The notes under the pieces: generated by a model | What the model saw: the letters and a program-made list of their open reading frames with translations, nothing else | Told to the model about the DNA's origin: nothing | Database searches by the model: none | Made by a program: the position numbers and the translations under genes | Source of the DNA: Leptolyngbyaceae cyanobacterium SM1_3_5 | GTDB lineage: Bacteria > Cyanobacteriota > Cyanobacteriia > Elainellales > Elainellaceae | Direction of reading: 5' to 3' | NCBI GenBank assembly: GCA_012031475.1 | Contig: JAAUTJ010000218.1 | Coordinates: 1 to 7,499, forward strand | DNA: 7,499 nt | In this document: positions 5,393 through 7,499 of the stretch, one piece after another | How the letters are laid out: every line of letters begins with the position of its first letter | How positions within the stretch are numbered: the first letter of the stretch is position 1

Positions 5393-6846
5393 AAAGTTTG
5401 CTTGAGGATGTCCAAGCAGGTTTCAGTCGGCAGGTTGACCGCTTCGGCTAGCTTTGCGGCTCCGGCTTCAAGTGAAATCGGGGTGCGTCTGACGAGGTGA
5501 TTATCTTCCTCCTTCAGCCCGAAGTTCATCTCGATCCAGGCGGCGATCGGATGCTGCTGGAATGCTTCGAGCGTTTGGTGGGCGGGCAAGCCTGACTGAA
5601 TGCTGTCACGCAGTTCCGTGATGCTCGGTTGTGGATGGGGGATCGATCGCTCCAGCGTTTCGTCGATCACGTTGTTCGGTTTGACTTCCACGCCAAAGAG
5701 TTTACTGGCAACGGCGGCGACGGTTTCGCGGCGGTTGGTGCGATCGCCCTCGGTGGACATGGTGGCGCTCGTGCCGATGCAGAGGAGATTTCGATCGGAA
5801 CGCTGTCGCAGCTTGCGAATCAACAGGGCAACATCTGCGCCTTGACGACCGCGATAGGTGTGCAGTTCATCAAGCACCAAAAATTTGAGATTGTCAGACG
5901 TGACCAGCTTTTCCTCGTGGGTGCGGGTCAGCATCAGTTCGAGCATCACGTAGTTGGTGAGCAGAATTTGCGGCGGATTGTTTTGGATTTCGACTTTCTT
6001 CGACAGGCTTTCCTGTCCGGTGTACTGCTCGACGCGAATGTGCGTGTTAGGCACGTTGGCGAGAAACTTGTCGAATTCTTCTTTTTGCGAATTGATCAGG
6101 GCGTTCATCGGATACACCAGAATCGCCCGCACGCCTTGAATATCGGGATGGCGCAATAGATCGTCAAAGATTGGCACCACGTAGGTCATGCTTTTGCCGG
6201 AACCTGTGCCCGTCGTCAGCACATAGGGTTCTTGACGCTGAGCCGCGAGAAAGGCTTGTTCTTGGTGGTAGCGGAATTTGAAGGGATTGCCGTTTTTAGA
6301 AAAGTATTGGGCGCAGTCGGGATGGAGAACCTGACGCTGCACGAGTTCCGTTACGGTTGCGCCGGATTTGTAGGCGGGATTGAGTTGCAGCAGCGGGTCT
6401 GTCCAAAGCTGACCGCGATCGAGCGCTTGATCGACAAACTCCTTCACTTGGCGATCGCGAATTTTGAGAAAGCTGTTGATGTAGCGGCGGTAGTCGCCAA
6501 TCACTTCGTTGCGGAGGTGGAAAACGTCGAGGGTGGGGTTGACTGTCGGGTGTTCGGTGTTGGGTGTCGGCTGGACTGGTTCACTGCCGAGGCGTTGGTG
6601 TAGATGGCGATCGAGTTGCTGCCGAAAAGTGTCAGAGAGAGTGGCAGTGTTGAAAGCTGCGCTGAGTTGGGTAAAGTCCCACTCGATCGGCAGGTTGGAG
6701 AGCAGCAGGGTGAGTTTTTCTGGATCGATCGCGTCCACATCACTACCGTCGATCTGGGCGATGCCTTGGGCGATCAGCGTGCTGGTGGCGGCGATCGCCT
6801 GATCGTTTTGTTGCAGCAAGTCCTGGAGCCGAATCGAAACCTTCAT
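5170..6846 (-). CDS. Helicase fragment 1: N-terminal region and ATPase core lobe 1
   Basis: Residues 1-485 (down to 5392) are the genuine protein; the final 73 residues of this frame, to 5170, are read out of frame and overlap fragment 2. Visible motifs: Q-motif-like FRYHQEQAF (191-199), Walker A TTGTGSGKS (211-219), motif Ia VYPMNAL (244-250), LLTNYVMLE (295-303), motif II as DELH (326-329) and motif III GTSATMS (358-364). DELH rather than DEAD or DEAH is common in the YprA/MrfA group of superfamily 2. The first 190 residues are not recognised; they include a low-complexity VQPTPNTEHPTVNPT stretch (91-105). As written, this fragment alone would carry nucleotide-binding residues but no second lobe, so it should not be an active helicase. 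Confidence 0.8.
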   Translation of the reverse strand: MKVSIRLQDLLQQNDQAIAATSTLIAQGIAQIDGSDVDAIDPEKLTLLLSNLPIEWDFTQLSAAFNTATLSDTFRQQLDRHLHQRLGSEPVQPTPNTEHPTVNPTLDVFHLRNEVIGDYRRYINSFLKIRDRQVKEFVDQALDRGQLWTDPLLQLNPAYKSGATVTELVQRQVLHPDCAQYFSKNGNPFKFRYHQEQAFLAAQRQEPYVLTTGTGSGKSMTYVVPIFDDLLRHPDIQGVRAILVYPMNALINSQKEEFDKFLANVPNTHIRVEQYTGQESLSKKVEIQNNPPQILLTNYVMLELMLTRTHEEKLVTSDNLKFLVLDELHTYRGRQGADVALLIRKLRQRSDRNLLCIGTSATMSTEGDRTNRRETVAAVASKLFGVEVKPNNVIDETLERSIPHPQPSITELRDSIQSGLPAHQTLEAFQQHPIAAWIEMNFGLKEEDNHLVRRTPISLEAGAAKLAEAVNLPTETCLDILKQTFCGAAKRAGWRFACISSSRRAAASMRRSNLGQDDRSPWKVSTPRLTIACFTRWSFAASVDRTTMECAMSRKDKR

Positions 6847-7004
6847 GCTGTGCCCTGAAGAGGTCGGTGAATGTCTGGTTCAGTGTGCCCAGGCTTTACG
6901 AAGCTGACACATCATCCGCAGCAATGTTACTTAAAGACACTCTTCTGCGTGATTTCACGAGGGCAGGAAAATTGCGGCGATCGAACTGCAAAAACACAAA
7001 GGCT
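6847..7004. other. Intergenic gap between uma2-like gene and helicase gene
   Basis: No convincing ORF. It contains an inverted repeat CGTGA-TT-TCACG at 6948-6959, long enough for an operator but without further support, and the AGGG ribosome site of the helicase gene at 6853-6856 (minus strand). I see no clear -35/-10 pair for the helicase on the minus strand; a promoter must lie here if the weak terminator after the uma2-like gene works. Confidence 0.35.
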
Positions 7005-7020
7005 TTATGTGGATGAAGCC
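6986..7020 (-). terminator. Weak intrinsic terminator after the Uma2-family gene
   Basis: On the minus strand GGCTT (7020-7016) pairs with AAGCC (7005-7001) around a 10-nt loop, followed by TTTGTGTTTTT. The TAA stop of the Uma2 gene (7007-7005) sits at the edge of the 3' arm. The stem is only 5 bp, so efficiency is doubtful and some read-through into the helicase gene is possible. Confidence 0.4.
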
Positions 7021-7499
7021 CAAAGAAATTCGAGGTTGAGAACAAAACCGGGAAGAATCGTTTCACCCGAAAGGGTGGCGGGTGCTTCGAGTTCGATCGC
7101 GCCATTGGCTCGGTAGATCTCGACGCGCCGAGTTTTCGGATCGATCAGCCAGCCGAGTTTGACGCCGCTCTCGATGTATTCTTTCAGCTTGGCCTGGGTA
7201 ACGGTGAGGCTGTCGGTGGGCGACATCAGTTCGAGGATGAAATCTGGGGCGATCGGTGGAAATTTCTCTTTTTGTTCCGGCGTCAGAGTATCCCAGCGGT
7301 CTTGACGAATCCAGGCGACATCGGGCAATCGATCTGCGCCATTTGGCAGATTGAAACAGGTGGAAGAATCGAAACAAACGCCCAATCGAGTCGATCGATT
7401 CCAAATTACAAAGTCTGCACCCATCTCGATGTTGCGCTTTCCGGTTTCACCACCTGTTGGAGGCATGATAATCAGTTCCCCTTTTGCCGTTCGCTCGAA
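7005..7499 (-). CDS. Uma2-family (DUF820) putative endonuclease, 5' end outside window
   Basis: The frame is open to the window edge: the 11 codons before the Met at 7466 read FERTAKGELII, which joins MPPTGGETG as in normal Uma2 proteins, so 7466 is an internal Met and the true start is beyond 7499. The 164 visible residues lack perhaps 25-40 at the N-terminus. PD-(D/E)XK-fold landmarks (visible numbering): LPDVAWI (Asp 60), APDFILEL (Asp 86, Glu 90), QAKLKEY (Lys 104 and 106), then GWLIDPKTRRVEIY, the usual closing strand pair. Uma2 genes are present in many copies in cyanobacteria; cellular role is uncertain, with links to mobile DNA. It is on the same strand as the helicase but a gap of about 160 bp and a weak terminator argue against tight co-expression. 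Confidence 0.9.
   Translation of the reverse strand, partial: FERTAKGELIIMPPTGGETGKRNIEMGADFVIWNRSTRLGVCFDSSTCFNLPNGADRLPDVAWIRQDRWDTLTPEQKEKFPPIAPDFILELMSPTDSLTVTQAKLKEYIESGVKLGWLIDPKTRRVEIYRANGAIELEAPATLSGETILPGFVLNLEFLWASST

Larger units (their letters stand above)
1495..6846 (-). pseudogene. Large DEAD/DEAH-box helicase with DUF1998 and Vsr-like nuclease tail, broken by three frameshifts
   Basis: Three consecutive minus-strand reading frames are parts of one protein. Adding one base at each of three sites (T5 run at 5395-5391; about 3090-3060; T3 run at 2997-2995) gives 1784 residues with no stop. Order: unassigned N-terminus (1-190), helicase core part 1 (191-365), Cys-rich and helical insert (about 540-1050), motifs V-VI (1055-1097), a four-Cys knuckle (1382-1402), DUF1998 (about 1522-1657), nuclease-like tail (about 1700-1784). 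Length and order fit the long DUF1998 helicases found in defence systems, such as DruE of Druantia, and more distantly MrfA/YprA repair helicases. No other Druantia gene is in the window, so the system name is not claimed. The start at 6846 has AGGG six bases upstream. Recent decay and sequencing error explain the shifts equally well. Confidence 0.85.

Noticed and set aside
5385..5398. Programmed -1 frameshifting at the T5 run
   Set aside because: A one-tRNA slip on TTT would restore the frame, but there is no proper heptamer and the run is short; two more frameshifts without slippery sites make loss of bases the simpler reading.
6948..6959. CGTGATTTCACG as a defined operator
   Set aside because: The 5-bp arms are short, no paired promoter boxes were found, and such palindromes arise by chance; noted only inside the intergenic entry.
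7005..7466. Met at 7466 as the start of the Uma2 gene
   Set aside because: The frame is open to the edge and the upstream residues FERTAKGELII match the family, so the gene starts outside the window.

Overview
The window looks like a chromosomal defence and mobile-gene region of a cyanobacterium. The octamer GCGATCGC (HIP1), typical of cyanobacterial genomes, occurs at least nine times (for example 993-1000, 1603-1610, 2012-2019, 4002-4009, 6791-6798), where about 0.1 copy is expected by chance. GATCG-rich sequence is everywhere, including inside the CRISPR repeat. The host assignment rests on this and on gene style; no rRNA or other marker gene is present.

Left part (1-1466, + strand): two CRISPR arrays share one 37-nt repeat that begins GTCTCACC, carries a 7-bp stem (CCGATCG/CGATCGG) and ends TTGGAAAC. 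Array A (1-321) enters from outside the window and ends in a degenerate repeat. Array B (about 1018-1430) starts with two damaged repeats, continues with three good ones, and probably ends in a very degenerate one. Each array is followed by a near-identical terminator hairpin (324-354 and 1435-1464). Between them lies a complete type II toxin-antitoxin pair, brnT-brnA (446-971), with a candidate promoter/operator upstream. Repeat ends and spacer lengths (35-45 nt) suggest a type III-like system, but no cas gene is visible. All readable spacers can be read as open codons on the strand opposite the repeat, as expected for crRNAs antisense to target mRNA; one encodes an actin-like IDIGGGT motif.

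Middle (1495-6846, - strand): a single very large gene for a DEAD/DEAH-box helicase with a DUF1998 zinc-binding region and a C-terminal Vsr/DUF559-like PD-(D/E)XK nuclease-like tail. It is broken by three separate one-base losses (near 5391, 3060-3090 and 2995). Restoring one base at each gives one 1784-residue protein. Layout and size recall the long DUF1998 helicases of bacterial defence (DruE of Druantia, MrfA/YprA relatives). The gene is either a recent pseudogene or intact in the cell and damaged by sequence errors.

Right edge (7005-7499, - strand): a Uma2-family (DUF820) endonuclease-like gene runs off the window, with a weak terminator at its 3' end. A gap of about 160 bp separates it from the helicase. 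Together the genes form a small accessory island: CRISPR memory, a toxin-antitoxin module that could stabilise it, a helicase-nuclease, and a nuclease-fold family common in cyanobacteria. Functional cooperation among them is inference only.
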